Below are positions 30,681 through 39,529 of a stretch of 64,000 nucleotides of DNA, in pieces. Source of the DNA: Treponema sp. (GTDB taxonomy: Bacteria; Spirochaetota; Spirochaetia; Treponematales; Treponemataceae); NCBI GenBank assembly GCA_017470605.1, contig JAFUYH010000017.1, forward strand, positions 160,700 through 224,699, given 5' to 3'. A model generated the notes under the pieces. That model was not told where the DNA came from and did no database searches. It saw only the letters and a program-made list of their open reading frames with translations. The number at the start of each line of letters is the position of its first letter. Position 1 is the stretch's first letter. The position numbers and the translations under genes are program-made.

Positions 30681-32141
30681 ATGCGCCCGTTTTACATTAT
30701 CAAGAACAAGTATGGATTTTATTCTGTTAGTTTTGTAAACCAGACGACTGGAAAACGTACTGCCTGGAAGAGTATGCACACTGCTGACTACAGTGAAGCT
30801 ATGCTGATAGCCTCTACCTGGTACAAGGATGGTTCACCTTCTGAACAAGCCCGGACTGCTCTAAGGATTTCCAAGCAGGAAAACAAGTCTTCTGGTATTG
30901 ATGTTGAAAAACTGATTTCTAGACTTTCTGATTCTGAAGCCAAGCTTTTATATATTGAGCTTGCTGCAAAGTTTGGTGCTTCAATACCTGTCTTAAATAC
31001 TACTCCTACTCCGGTAGTAGAAGCTGCTCCTGTTGTTGAAGAACCAGCTCCGAAGAAAAAGGTTGCTGTGGTTCATAAGAAAAACGCCCTTGCTGATTCT
31101 GGACTGTTGCCGGAAGATGTTGCTCAGAAAGTTTATGAGCCTTTGAATCCTGACTGTACGATTAAGCTTTGTGAATTCCTTCGTAACTTCTGGACTCCTG
31201 AGAAGTCTGAATATATTCAGAATAAGCGTGCGCATAAAAAGTCTATTGGCGATTACCACTGTAAAGAAATGCGCGGTATGGTGGACCGTTACTGGCTGCC
31301 GTTCTTTGGCGAAGAGTTTACTGTTGGTGAACTTTCGGAACAGTACCTTGAAGATTTTCTGCAGGAGCTTGCAAACTTCCGTGGTCTTAAAGGTGCGACT
31401 ATAAACCATGCCCGCACTTGTGGCGCGACCGGATTGAAGTGGCTTAAGAATAAAGGTGTTATACGTTCTAACCCAATGGCAAATGTTGAGGCCTTTTCTA
31501 AGAGTGACGCGACTGCACGAGGTATTCCAAGCGAGAAAGAAATTAAACAGCTTTACGAGCTTGATTGGGATAACGAGGTTATGTACCTGGCATTTAATTT
31601 GTCTGCCTTTAGTGGCTTGAGGCCTGGAGAGATTTCGGGCTTACAGGTTCGCGATATTGATTTTGATAATGATTTGATTACTATCCGCCACAGCTGGCAC
31701 CGCACAGGATTTTTGAAGAGTACTAAAACTAACCTGATTCGCAAAGTTCCGGTTGCTCATAATATTATTATAAGGCTCCTTGCACAGGCTCAGCGTTGCC
31801 CGAATGCGAATGAGGAAAGCTTTGTTTTCTGGTCTAAAGCAAATGATTATAATCCGTTCCTGCCACAGTATTATGATGACGGATTCTTTGACGCTTTACA
31901 CAAGATTGGAGTTTCGGAAGAAGAACGAAAAGAACGCAATATAGATTTCTACAGCTTACGACATTTCTGTGCGACCTACCTTGCTAACATGACTGACATG
32001 AGAAACGTTCAGGCAATTCTTGGACATACGACACCTGCTATGACTAAGCACTATGCAGATCATATGACCGACGAACACTTTAATTCTATACGTGAGATTT
32101 TTGAATTGTGCCGTGATAATATTTTACAGAATGTTGCTTAA
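30681..32141 (+). CDS. int: Tyrosine-type integrase
   Basis: 486 residues from the ATG at 30681, which has a GAGGAG ribosome site; an in-frame ATG 60 bases earlier has none. An N-terminal arm-binding and SAM-like core-binding region (about 170-280) precedes the catalytic domain: Arg in SGLRPGEISGLQ (near 312), Lys in the beta hairpin RHSWHRTGFLKSTKTN, SLRHFCATYL (near 425, with Tyr in place of the usual first His of H-X-X-R), LGHTTPAMTKHY with the nucleophile Tyr near 457. It integrates and, with excisionase, excises the element, probably at the tRNA-Phe core just upstream. Confidence 0.9.
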   Translation: MRPFYIIKNKYGFYSVSFVNQTTGKRTAWKSMHTADYSEAMLIASTWYKDGSPSEQARTALRISKQENKSSGIDVEKLISRLSDSEAKLLYIELAAKFGASIPVLNTTPTPVVEAAPVVEEPAPKKKVAVVHKKNALADSGLLPEDVAQKVYEPLNPDCTIKLCEFLRNFWTPEKSEYIQNKRAHKKSIGDYHCKEMRGMVDRYWLPFFGEEFTVGELSEQYLEDFLQELANFRGLKGATINHARTCGATGLKWLKNKGVIRSNPMANVEAFSKSDATARGIPSEKEIKQLYELDWDNEVMYLAFNLSAFSGLRPGEISGLQVRDIDFDNDLITIRHSWHRTGFLKSTKTNLIRKVPVAHNIIIRLLAQAQRCPNANEESFVFWSKANDYNPFLPQYYDDGFFDALHKIGVSEEERKERNIDFYSLRHFCATYLANMTDMRNVQAILGHTTPAMTKHYADHMTDEHFNSIREIFELCRDNILQNVA

Positions 32142-32147
32142 CCCTTT

Positions 32148-32178
32148 AAGCCCTTGCCTTACGCAGGGGCTTTTTTTT
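32148..32178 (+). terminator. Rho-independent terminator after int
   Basis: AAGCCC-T-TGC pairs with GCA-G-GGGCTT around CTTAC, followed by an uninterrupted T run. It isolates int from the packaging operon. Confidence 0.88.
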
Positions 32179-32196
32179 CATTTAACGGTCTTTTTA

Positions 32197-32254
32197 TTTC
32201 CCACAGAGTTACATCTATTTCCCACAAGGTGACATTTATTTCCCATTGGGGAAA
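32197..32254. promoter_or_regulatory. Three iterons with 21-bp spacing ahead of the packaging/head operon
   Basis: TTTCCC recurs at 32197, 32218 and 32239, exactly 21 bases apart; the first two repeats continue with AG/TTACATCTA-type sequence. The third forms TTTCCC-ATTG-GGGAAA. The same array with the same spacing is found at 53638-53685. A spacing of two helical turns places the sites on one face of the DNA. Confidence 0.75.
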
Positions 32255-32351
32255 TGTTTTTCGTTTTATCATTTAGTCATAAACAAAAGCAATTCAGAGC
32301 AGATTGAGGAAAGCCCAGATTCTTTTTACTGCTTTGGGGAGAAGAAAAAAA

Positions 32352-32606
32352 ATGAGGGATGAAGACTTGCTGTTGAATAGGAAGACTAACTTTCCTGAGA
32401 TTATGTGTATTGCAGAAGCGGCGGCATATCTGACTATAAGCAAATACTTTTTGTATACGCTTGTGAAAGGTGGCTTTGTACCTTATGCAAAGATTGGTAA
32501 GCGGATTGTTTTCCGCCAGAAGGATTTGTTTGACTGGATTGGTAATAACGTGGTCCAGCCTGTACATGCGATGGATGACGAGGTGGAAGATGATTTTGAA
32601 AAATGA
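32352..32606 (+). CDS. Excisionase-type helix-turn-helix protein
   Basis: 84 residues from the ATG at 32352 (ribosome site GGGGAG); a TTG 48 bases earlier is the alternative. PEIMCIAEAAAYLTISKYFLYTLVKGGFVPYAKIGKRIVFRQKDLFDWI is a MerR-like winged helix of the excisionase family: helix-turn-helix, then the KIGKR-I-F wing and the DLFDWI helix. It should bind near att and direct excision, or act as a transcription factor; since it is the first gene behind the iterons, either is possible. Its end overlaps the next small gene. Confidence 0.8.
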   Translation: MRDEDLLLNRKTNFPEIMCIAEAAAYLTISKYFLYTLVKGGFVPYAKIGKRIVFRQKDLFDWIGNNVVQPVHAMDDEVEDDFEK

Positions 32607-32781
32607 TGTTGATGTGCTGGATAAGATTCAGGAGCTTTTTTCTGACTGTCTGCGTAACAGAGAGTTTGGAGAGTTCACTGTTTCTTTGACTATGAACCAT
32701 GGTCGGCCTGTGAGGCTGCAGAAATCAGAGCGAGAAAATCTTGTTCGGTATGAACAGGAAAAGATTTTGATTAACAAGTAG
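32590..32781 (+). CDS. Small unknown protein after the excisionase
   Basis: 63 residues from the ATG at 32590, overlapping the excisionase gene by 17 bases in another frame. The product (MILKNDVDVLDKIQELFSDC...) has a helical first half and basic second half, with no recognised family. Overlap with the excisionase and closeness to the terminase gene (14 bases) show that it is in the same operon. Coding status is supported by this tight packing and codon use only. Confidence 0.5.
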   Translation: MILKNDVDVLDKIQELFSDCLRNREFGEFTVSLTMNHGRPVRLQKSERENLVRYEQEKILINK

Positions 32782-32795
32782 GAGGTGGAAAAGAA

Positions 32796-33320
32796 TTGGG
32801 AGGACAAGTTGCTGAAATACCAACCGGCAATCTTGGTGAACAGGCAGAGCCTAAATGCTGGGAGACACGTTTAGAAGCCGAGAGTCCCAAAGCATTTAAG
32901 GCTTTCTGCATGTTCAGGAATATGGGATATAAGCGAAGCATTAAGGCCTGCCTTGAGCTTCACGAAATAGATCCAAAAAAGTATGGCTCGTGGAGCCGTT
33001 ACGCTCGTTTGTTCAAGTGGAACGAACGTGCTGCCCTTTACGATGAGTATGTGGCAAAAGAAACTGAGCGCGAACTTATTGCGGAACGAGTTGAACGCAA
33101 GAAGCGCCAGATGGAAATGTTAAACGGTTTTGATGAACTTGTTCAAAAAAGAATTAAGACATTGAAGCCGGAAGATTTGAACGCTGACGGCGCAATGGAT
33201 TTGCTTGAGCGTTCTGCAAAGCTTGATTCGTTTATTACGGGTGCGGATAAGGAAGCTGCAAAAGCTCCTGTACAGGGAGAGCTCGCAATAAACTTTGTGG
33301 ACAGTTTTAAGGACTTATGA
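32796..33320 (+). CDS. Terminase small subunit
   Basis: 174 residues, starting at a TTG with AGGAGG nine bases upstream; no ATG fits. The N-terminal half has a helix-turn-helix with KAFCMFRNMGYKRSIKACLE and YGSWSRYARLFKWNERAALYDEYV, typical of phage small terminase subunits that recognise the packaging site. A long charged helix (KETERELIAERVERKKRQME) follows, for oligomerisation. Its stop overlaps the start of the large subunit gene by four bases. The assignment rests on the domain pattern and this neighbour. Confidence 0.78.
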   Translation: MGGQVAEIPTGNLGEQAEPKCWETRLEAESPKAFKAFCMFRNMGYKRSIKACLELHEIDPKKYGSWSRYARLFKWNERAALYDEYVAKETERELIAERVERKKRQMEMLNGFDELVQKRIKTLKPEDLNADGAMDLLERSAKLDSFITGADKEAAKAPVQGELAINFVDSFKDL

Positions 33321-34531
33321 CAGCGGAAGTTTTTAAGCCGACGGCTGTACAGAAAAAGGCCTTGAAGCTTCTTAGTTCTTCTGCGAAACATGTTCTGCTT
33401 TTTGGCGGTTCGCGTTCGGGAAAAACTACGGTACTGGTTATGGCTATTATTTTCCGTGCCTGCCGGTACCCGGGAAGCAGACATTTAATTTGCCGCTTTC
33501 GTGCAAAGGATGCGCGAAGTTCTGTACTGCATGAGACTTTACTTCCATGGCTGAATAAAACGATTGGTCCAAAGAATTATAAGGCTAACGTACATGATGG
33601 ACTTATAACTCTATGGAATGGTTCTGAGATTTGGATTGGCGGACTTGGTGACAAGGAACAGGTAGACCGTATTCTTGGTCATGAGTATGTGACTATCTAT
33701 TTCAACGAAGTAAGCCAGATTTCTTATTCTGCAATTACTACAGCTTACAGCCGTTTGGCAATGAAAGTTGAAGGCTGCAAGAATAAGTTTTTTTATGACT
33801 GTAACCCGTGCAGTCCTATGCACTGGGCTTATAAAGTTTTCATCAGGAAGATTGAACCTCGTACTGATGAGAAGTTGAACAAGCCGGAGCTTTACGCAAG
33901 TGAAGTTTTGAACCCTATGGATAACGCTGAAAATCTTGATGAAGATTACATCAGCGACATCCTGGATAACATGCCGGAAAAGCAGCGGGCACGATTCCGT
34001 GATGGTCTTTGGGTAAAGCCGGAAGGCAGTGTTTACGAGAAGTTTGAGGAATCTATGATTCTTCCTCGTAACAAGCTGCCTGAAAAGTTTGACCGCTTTA
34101 CCGGCGGTCAGGATTTTGGCTTACATATTGCGGCTGTGAAAGTCGGCTGGCTTGGTGACAAGGTTTATGTAGTCTCTGATTTTGGAGGCTTTAACATAAC
34201 TACAAAAACTTCTGTGGAACAGCAGCAGGCAAAGCACTGGTATGACGAGTGTTTCGTTACCTACTGCGATCCGGCTGGCGGAGAGAGAATTCAGGAAGTT
34301 CCGGGAGGTGTAAAAGCAAATAATTCTGTGGATGCAGGAATTGATTACATTATTGCAAAGATTGAGCGCGGACAGTTTTTTGTTTGCAAAGACTGTACCG
34401 GTGTTCTTGGTGAGATTTGGGATTATTCCCGGGATGAGAATAATCAGATTGTAAAAGTGAATGACCATTACATGGACGCTATGCGTTACGCGATATTCAG
34501 TGCTGTGACCTCTGGCGTTGTAATGGCGTAA
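33317..34531 (+). CDS. terL: Terminase large subunit
   Basis: 404 residues. The ATPase has Walker A FGGSRSGKTTVLV (about 30-42) and Walker B with VTIYFNEVSQIS (about 126-137); YDCNPCSPMHWAY is the coupling region. The nuclease part shows FTGGQDFGLHIAAV (near 258), CDPAGGERIQE (near 315) and YMDAMRYAIF near the end, the acidic residues of the RNase H-like nuclease. It drives DNA into proheads and cuts the concatemer. The protein is complete. Confidence 0.92.
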   Translation: MTAEVFKPTAVQKKALKLLSSSAKHVLLFGGSRSGKTTVLVMAIIFRACRYPGSRHLICRFRAKDARSSVLHETLLPWLNKTIGPKNYKANVHDGLITLWNGSEIWIGGLGDKEQVDRILGHEYVTIYFNEVSQISYSAITTAYSRLAMKVEGCKNKFFYDCNPCSPMHWAYKVFIRKIEPRTDEKLNKPELYASEVLNPMDNAENLDEDYISDILDNMPEKQRARFRDGLWVKPEGSVYEKFEESMILPRNKLPEKFDRFTGGQDFGLHIAAVKVGWLGDKVYVVSDFGGFNITTKTSVEQQQAKHWYDECFVTYCDPAGGERIQEVPGGVKANNSVDAGIDYIIAKIERGQFFVCKDCTGVLGEIWDYSRDENNQIVKVNDHYMDAMRYAIFSAVTSGVVMA

Positions 34532-34566
34532 GTTTTTTGGTTTACCGATAATCTAGGAAACAGAAA

Positions 34567-35766
34567 GTGAGTTTATTTAATAAGAGCAGACGGAAGAAAC
34601 AGTTAAGAAGTTTTGAAGAACTCAACAATGAATCTATAGCAGATGACTTTTCTGTGCCGGAAAAGAAAACTTGTACGGATCCTTATCTGCAGCATGCGTG
34701 GGTTTCGGTTTGCATTGATATTCTTACTCGAAATGTTGCGCGGGCTGAGTTTGAAATTTGTAAAAACGGTACTGTTCAAACTGATACTCCTCTATCCAAT
34801 CTTTTTAATTACCCAAATAAATCTTTAAGTCGCTTTGACCTTTGGAAACAGACCTGTGCCTGGTGGAGTTTAGACGGTGAAGCTTTCTGGTGGTTCGGGG
34901 AGAATTATGTCTGTGGTGTTCCAAAAGAGATTTATGTATTAAATCCCCGTTACATGCAGCACGTTGTTGACTGCGGCAAAATCACAAAATGGGTTTATAC
35001 GGAAGAAGTCAGCGGAAGGCCTCTGATTATTCTTCCTGATGAGGTAATTCATTTTAAGGATTGGAATCCCTGGAATGTGTTCAGGGGTGTGAGTCCTTTA
35101 GTAAGTCTTGGTCTTGAAGTTGAACAGGATTTATTAGCCGCAAAACAGAATACAGGACTGCTAAAAGAAGGAGGTGTCCCAAAAGGTTTATTAAAAACAG
35201 ACCAGGTTTTGACTGAGGCCGAAGCTGAACTTTTAGCCAGAACCTGGGACAAGAAATACGGTCGCGGTATGAAAAACCGGGTTGCAGTATTGGGTAAAGG
35301 AACTGAATATCAGCCGCTGACTTTCAGTCCTGATGTTCTGAAACTTTATGATATGAAAAAGTGGAACCTTTATACTCTGCTCGCGAAATATGGGATACCT
35401 CCACGGGTTGCGAATATTCAGGATTCAAAAAGCTCTTTAAGCGGCACTGATACAGACAGCCAGCACAGAGCTTTCTGGAACTACACTTTAATACCGCTTC
35501 TTAAAAACTTTGAAGAAGTTTTGGAAGTCCAATTTTTCAGGAGGTTTGAATTGCCTTATAAGGGCATATTCAATTTGAGCAATATTCCAGAACTGCAGGA
35601 AAGTGAGGATGCTCAGAGTAACCGGGACATTGCAGAAATCAATGCTGGATTAAAAACCATCAATGATGTGCTTCGTGAACGAGGGAAAGAAACAAAAAGT
35701 TGGGGGGATATCTGGTACAAACCGAGTTCCCTTAATCCTGTGGGAGCGGATTCTAATCAGGAGTAA
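34567..35766 (+). CDS. Phage portal protein, HK97 family
   Basis: 399 residues starting at GTG. WVSVCIDILTRNVARAEFEIC (about 42-62), NPRYMQHVV, DEVIHFKDWNPWNVFRGVSPL (about 158-178) and RGMKNRVAVLGKGTEYQPLTFSPDVL are characteristic of HK97-type portals, as is LLAKYGIPPRVANI. It forms the dodecameric ring through which DNA enters the capsid and to which neck proteins attach. It stands between terminase and a LuxR-type gene, which in turn precedes the protease; in most phages portal and protease are adjacent. Confidence 0.88.
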   Translation: MSLFNKSRRKKQLRSFEELNNESIADDFSVPEKKTCTDPYLQHAWVSVCIDILTRNVARAEFEICKNGTVQTDTPLSNLFNYPNKSLSRFDLWKQTCAWWSLDGEAFWWFGENYVCGVPKEIYVLNPRYMQHVVDCGKITKWVYTEEVSGRPLIILPDEVIHFKDWNPWNVFRGVSPLVSLGLEVEQDLLAAKQNTGLLKEGGVPKGLLKTDQVLTEAEAELLARTWDKKYGRGMKNRVAVLGKGTEYQPLTFSPDVLKLYDMKKWNLYTLLAKYGIPPRVANIQDSKSSLSGTDTDSQHRAFWNYTLIPLLKNFEEVLEVQFFRRFELPYKGIFNLSNIPELQESEDAQSNRDIAEINAGLKTINDVLRERGKETKSWGDIWYKPSSLNPVGADSNQE

Positions 35767-35777
35767 AAAAAACAATT

Positions 35778-36428
35778 ATGATAACTAACTTGATTATAGC
35801 CTGCTGTGAAAAGGCTACAAAAAATTATGCGGTAACATCTGCATTAGCTCTTTTTGGTGAGAAACATGTATGCATCTGCTGTAGTGTTTCTGAATTATTC
35901 AAAGCTGCTGAAAGTACAAGTGATGCTGCAATTATTTTTGACAAGAACTTTATGGGTTTTGTCATGAATGACATTTTGCGCATTCTGAAAGTACTGAATG
36001 AAACTTTGAAGTTTTATTTTGTTGAGACTGGAGAATGTTCTCCGTTTCTTGCTGTGCGTACACATAAGCTGGGCGCTTCTGGTTTTATACCTGGTATTGA
36101 ACGCAGCGACAATTGTAAGAAAGGTTTTCTTGAAATACGGGAAGGCATGGATTCCTACCCGGCAGATATTGTCCGCTACATTGAACACCGGGATTATATA
36201 GACCCGAAGTGCATTACAGATGTTACACGTTCTGAAAAGGAAATCGGCATCTGTCTGAATATGGGTAAAACCCAGAAAGAGATTTGTTCTCTTGTTCATC
36301 TTACGAGACAGAATGTGAGTCTCTTTACTCACAGACTTAAAAGAAAGGTCGGCTATAGAGAACCGTTTGATATGTGGCTTCTTACACAACAAAGCTTAAA
36401 TGGCAAGGAGGATAAGTTTGATAATTAA
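35778..36428 (+). CDS. LuxR-type regulator with degenerate receiver-like domain, inside the head operon
   Basis: 216 residues. The N-terminal 130 residues have the alternating beta-alpha pattern of a response-regulator receiver (LIIACCEKATKNYAVTSALAL, DAAIIFDKNFMGFVMNDILRIL, KLGASGFIPG). The phospho-acceptor environment is not canonical. The C-terminal 60 residues (VTRSEKEIGICLNMGKTQKEICSLVHLTRQNVSLFTHRLKRKVG) are a GerE/LuxR helix-turn-helix. It overlaps the protease gene start, so it is made with the head proteins. A DNA-binding regulator here could activate the iteron promoters or modulate host genes; that is inference. Confidence 0.6.
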   Translation: MITNLIIACCEKATKNYAVTSALALFGEKHVCICCSVSELFKAAESTSDAAIIFDKNFMGFVMNDILRILKVLNETLKFYFVETGECSPFLAVRTHKLGASGFIPGIERSDNCKKGFLEIREGMDSYPADIVRYIEHRDYIDPKCITDVTRSEKEIGICLNMGKTQKEICSLVHLTRQNVSLFTHRLKRKVGYREPFDMWLLTQQSLNGKEDKFDN

Positions 36429-37050
36429 AATTGACGGTGTTGAGAATAAGGAACTTGGAAGCCGTGAAAAGCTTTTGAAGTTCTTGAAAGAAAATACACA
36501 CTCAGGAAAGGTTTCTCCACAGGTAGAAATCTTTAAGAGCATTGATGTTCAGAAAGATTCTTTCCACTGGATAATGAGCACCTTTGATGTAGACCGCGAT
36601 TTTGAAAAAGTTGACCCGGCCGGATGGAACTTAAAGAACTATCTTGCAAATCCTGTTGTGCTCTGGAGCCATGACTACACCATTCCGGCTATAGGCTACG
36701 CTGAAAACGTGAAAGCTGAAAGCGTCCTTGAAGGAGACATTGTTTTCAATGACAAGGAGTTTGACGAGTTTGGCTGGAGCATTGGTCAGCGTGTAAAAGC
36801 CGGAGCTTTGCGTTGCGGTTCAGTTGGCTTTCTTGCAGAGGAAGTAGAATTCCTTGAAGCAAAAGACCGCGAATGCGATCTGATTTTCCGAAAGCAGGAA
36901 CTTTTGGAATTTTCTATCTGCTGTGTTCCGGCTAATCCGTTTGCCAGAAGCGATATGAAAAAACTTGAAATAACGGAAGTAATTCAGGAACCTGAAGAAC
37001 TTTCTTATTGGGATAAGCTGCGTGCAGGACTTGGTAAAGTCGGCGCGTAA
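36418..37050 (+). CDS. HK97-family prohead protease
   Basis: 210 residues from a TTG that follows AGGAGG; the ATG at 36400 lies upstream of that ribosome site. FHWIMSTFDVDRDFEKVDPAGWNL, NPVVLWSHDYTIPAIGYAENV with the catalytic His near residue 83, and GALRCGSVGFLAEE with the Ser near 133, match U35 prohead proteases. LLEFSICCVPANPFA ends the domain. It cleaves scaffold segments from the capsid during maturation. A hairpin follows in the 75-base gap before the capsid gene. Confidence 0.88.
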   Translation: MIIKIDGVENKELGSREKLLKFLKENTHSGKVSPQVEIFKSIDVQKDSFHWIMSTFDVDRDFEKVDPAGWNLKNYLANPVVLWSHDYTIPAIGYAENVKAESVLEGDIVFNDKEFDEFGWSIGQRVKAGALRCGSVGFLAEEVEFLEAKDRECDLIFRKQELLEFSICCVPANPFARSDMKKLEITEVIQEPEELSYWDKLRAGLGKVGA

Positions 37051-37067
37051 GTCGTAACAAAAAAAAC

Positions 37068-37097
37068 GAGGAAGCTCTGCTGGAACAGTGCTTCCTC
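37068..37097 (+). terminator. Hairpin between protease and capsid genes
   Basis: GAGGAAGC-T-CTG pairs with CAG-T-GCTTCCTC around a six-base loop. There is no T tract after it, so it more likely processes or stabilises the capsid mRNA than ends transcription. Confidence 0.5.
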
Positions 37098-37125
37098 TAT
37101 TTCACCAACAAGCTTAAGGGGGCTG

Positions 37126-38436
37126 ATGATGAATGAAGTAATTTTAGCTCTTCACAAAAGATTGGACAATATGAAAGCTAATCTTCCAAGTGAAGCTGCG
37201 ACTGTTGAACAAATCAACAAGTATTTCCTGGAACAGCAGGAAATCACAGAACAGATGTTGAAGATTCTCGGAGATACCGAGGATGCTACTACATCAGAGA
37301 TTCTTGGTTGTAAGGATGCAATTAAGAACTTCCGCGAAACAATGAAACAGGCTGACACAAAAATGCAGCAGCTTTCTTTGCGTGATGTTCATTACAATCT
37401 TGGTAAAGCTCTTTGTGCTGCCTGGAACAAGGACCAGCAGACTCTGGGTGAATTGAAATTCACTCCAAATATCAGAGCTGAAAAATGGAACAATCCAAAA
37501 GACTTCTCTTGGGAAACCGGGAAAGGCTTTGTTCCATCTAAAGCTGTTCTTGGGGAACCAATCGGAAACTTGGCAAACAATGACCAGTATCTGATTAATC
37601 CAATCTATGAAGAGACCATTATGCAGGAAGCTGCAAAACAGTCTCAGATGATGAACCTCGTAACACATCGCCCGATGAATGGACCATCCATCTTCATTCC
37701 GGAAAGAGACCGCGGCGGAATCGAATTGAAGTGGTTGACTTCATACGGTCAGAAAATCGATGCTACAAAATCAAACATGCCGACAAGAACAGAGCTTAAA
37801 GCTTATACACTTGCAGGCTATGTTCCATTCTTTGACGAGTTCGGCGAAGATGTTTTTGTTGACCTCGGTAAGATGTTCCTTGAAGATTTCACAGAAGCTT
37901 ATGGTCAGGAGTTTGACCGTCAGTGTCTTATTGCTGACGATGACCCGTTCACAGGTGCAATGAATATGGCGCATGCAGAAGTGTGCCGCATTCAGAGCAC
38001 AGACGAATCAAAGCTTACATACCTTGACTTCCGCAAAGCAGAGCTGCAGGTTGAACCGGAAGAAAGGAAGTATTGTAAATGGTTCCTTCACGAAACCTTC
38101 CTCAATCACATTGCCAACATTCAGGACGACAACCACAACCCAATCTGGAGAAAACCAGGAGATGGAATGCCAGGAAGAATCGACGGCTACGACGTTGTTG
38201 AAAGCCGTTTGATGCCACAGCTTGCAGATATCGAAGCTGACAGTGTGATTGCCATCTTCATGAATCCAAAGCGCATCATCCACGGCAACCGCAAGGGAAT
38301 CGAAATCAAACGTTTCGACGAAACAACAGAGGGACTTGAATACGGCGAGCTCTTCATGCGCTTCAGAAAGCGTGACGGCTTCCTCGTGACAAGACCAAAG
38401 AAGAATATGGTTCTTCTTAAAACAGCAGAAGAATAA
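37126..38436 (+). CDS. Major capsid protein, HK97 fold
   Basis: 436 residues. The first 100 residues are a helical delta-type scaffold region (ILALHKRLDNMKANL ... QQEITEQMLKILG), to be cleaved by the protease just upstream. The capsid core follows, with INPIYEETIMQEAAKQSQMM, GPSIFIPERDRGG, AYTLAGYVPFFDEFGEDV, DRQCLIADDDPFTGAMN and GYDVVESRLMPQ. It ends with AIFMNPKRIIHGNRKGIEIK and RDGFLVTRPKKNMVLL. It should assemble an icosahedral shell. A GGGGG-containing ribosome site precedes the start. A folded intergenic element follows it. Confidence 0.88.
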   Translation: MMNEVILALHKRLDNMKANLPSEAATVEQINKYFLEQQEITEQMLKILGDTEDATTSEILGCKDAIKNFRETMKQADTKMQQLSLRDVHYNLGKALCAAWNKDQQTLGELKFTPNIRAEKWNNPKDFSWETGKGFVPSKAVLGEPIGNLANNDQYLINPIYEETIMQEAAKQSQMMNLVTHRPMNGPSIFIPERDRGGIELKWLTSYGQKIDATKSNMPTRTELKAYTLAGYVPFFDEFGEDVFVDLGKMFLEDFTEAYGQEFDRQCLIADDDPFTGAMNMAHAEVCRIQSTDESKLTYLDFRKAELQVEPEERKYCKWFLHETFLNHIANIQDDNHNPIWRKPGDGMPGRIDGYDVVESRLMPQLADIEADSVIAIFMNPKRIIHGNRKGIEIKRFDETTEGLEYGELFMRFRKRDGFLVTRPKKNMVLLKTAEE

Positions 38437-38496
38437 GTTACTGCAAAAAGTGTGACTTATAAAACTTAATTCCAAAACAAACTTTTTGTTTGCTTT

Positions 38497-38621
38497 GGAA
38501 AGCGGGGGCGATAATTCCAAAACCGAAGTGAAGGCAAATGCAAGGCTTGCGAAGCAACCCGAAGGGCTTGGCCTTGTATTTGACTGAACGGAGGTTATAC
38601 TAGCCTTTGCCCCGCTTTTCC
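38497..38621 (+). ncRNA. Branched RNA structure between capsid and connector genes
   Basis: An outer stem pairs GGAAAGCGGGG (38497-38507) with CCCCGCTTTTCC (38610-38621). Inside it, CAAATGCAAGGC (38535-38546) pairs with GCCTTGTATTTG (38571-38582) with one G-T wobble. That stem encloses two mini-hairpins, TTGC-GAA-GCAA and CCC-GAA-GGG. No reading frame crosses the 199-base gap (38437-38635), so this folded block is the only visible content. It may act in mRNA processing, as a regulatory RNA or as a packaging signal. Confidence 0.6.
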
Positions 38622-38635
38622 GATGACGGAGAATT

Positions 38636-39130
38636 ATGAAACCATTCACATTTGAAGAACTTCAAAAAATACTTGAGCTCAAAGCTGATGAAATAGATAC
38701 AGATATTCTAATCTTTAATGCAACACTTTCTTATGTTGAAAAGCTCTTGGACTATCCATTAGAAGATAGAAACTATAATGAAATCCAGACTGTAGAAGAC
38801 TGCATGGTATTTACAGAACATGAACACATCACAGAAATGATAAACATCATTGATATGACAACAAAGCTGCGTGTGCCTAATTGTGTTATTGATGGAAGAA
38901 GAATCTTATTCATTGATCCAAAACTTGAAGATCATGTTGTTTTCTTAAATTACAATGCAGGGTTCTTACCGGAAACTTTTCCGGCTGATTTGAAAGAAGC
39001 AATAGTCAAACTCTTCTTATTCAAAAAGAGAGAGTTTCTGCATCAGACAAATAATGAAGACATCCAGCTTTCTGAAATCCCACAGGATGTTCAGAATATT
39101 ATTTATATATATAGAAGGAAATCGCTATAA
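38636..39130 (+). CDS. Head-tail connector protein, gp6-like
   Basis: 164 residues. It begins MKPFTFEELQKILELKADEIDTDILIFNATLSYVEKLLDYPLEDR, the helical layout of gp6-type head-tail connector proteins (repeated hydrophobic positions after a Leu-Lys-Leu segment), then a beta-rich middle and a C-terminal helix (FPADLKEAIVKLFLFKKREFL). Such proteins form a ring below the portal. Position after the capsid and before a neck-type gene supports this. GGAG precedes the ATG. Confidence 0.65.
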   Translation: MKPFTFEELQKILELKADEIDTDILIFNATLSYVEKLLDYPLEDRNYNEIQTVEDCMVFTEHEHITEMINIIDMTTKLRVPNCVIDGRRILFIDPKLEDHVVFLNYNAGFLPETFPADLKEAIVKLFLFKKREFLHQTNNEDIQLSEIPQDVQNIIYIYRRKSL

Positions 39131-39529
39131 ATGAAAACATTTGAAACAGTATATAATGAACTTGAAAATCTCTTAATCAAAAAGCTTCCTGATTACATAG
39201 AAAAGATAAACAAGGATCACAACGACAATCTGATTATTATGCCTTTTGAAAATACAAGCTTAGAAGAAAACTGTATTAAGAAGCCATGTTTTAAGCTCAC
39301 ATTCAAACGAGGCGAATACTCTGAAAAAGACCGGATTATTGAAAACGAAGTTTACATAACAAAGTTTGAAATGAAATTTCCTGAAAATCAGAAGAATAAG
39401 ATACCCACTTTCTGGAGATATGTAGAAGCTTTAGACCGGATGATTGCCGAAGAAGAAACTATATATGATTATGAAAGTACAGACTGGTATGAGACTACGG
39501 TTGAATTTTATGCAAGAAACTACCATTAA
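39131..39529 (+). CDS. Phage neck or tail-completion protein, family not recognised
   Basis: 132 residues, beginning MKTFETVYNELENLLIKKLPDYIEKINKD, a helical start, then beta-rich FKLTFKRGEYSEKDRIIENEVYITKFEM and a helix (IPTFWRYVEALDRMIAEEE). The strand-helix order and the place after a connector are those of head-tail joining or tail terminator proteins. It starts directly at the stop codon of the connector gene. It is the last phage structural gene before the 14-kb defence cargo, and no tail-tube or tape-measure gene follows. Confidence 0.5.
   Translation: MKTFETVYNELENLLIKKLPDYIEKINKDHNDNLIIMPFENTSLEENCIKKPCFKLTFKRGEYSEKDRIIENEVYITKFEMKFPENQKNKIPTFWRYVEALDRMIAEEETIYDYESTDWYETTVEFYARNYH

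Noticed and set aside
32197..32254. CRISPR-like array at the TTTCCC repeats
   Set aside because: Units are 21 bp with no spacers and no cas genes; they are iterons.
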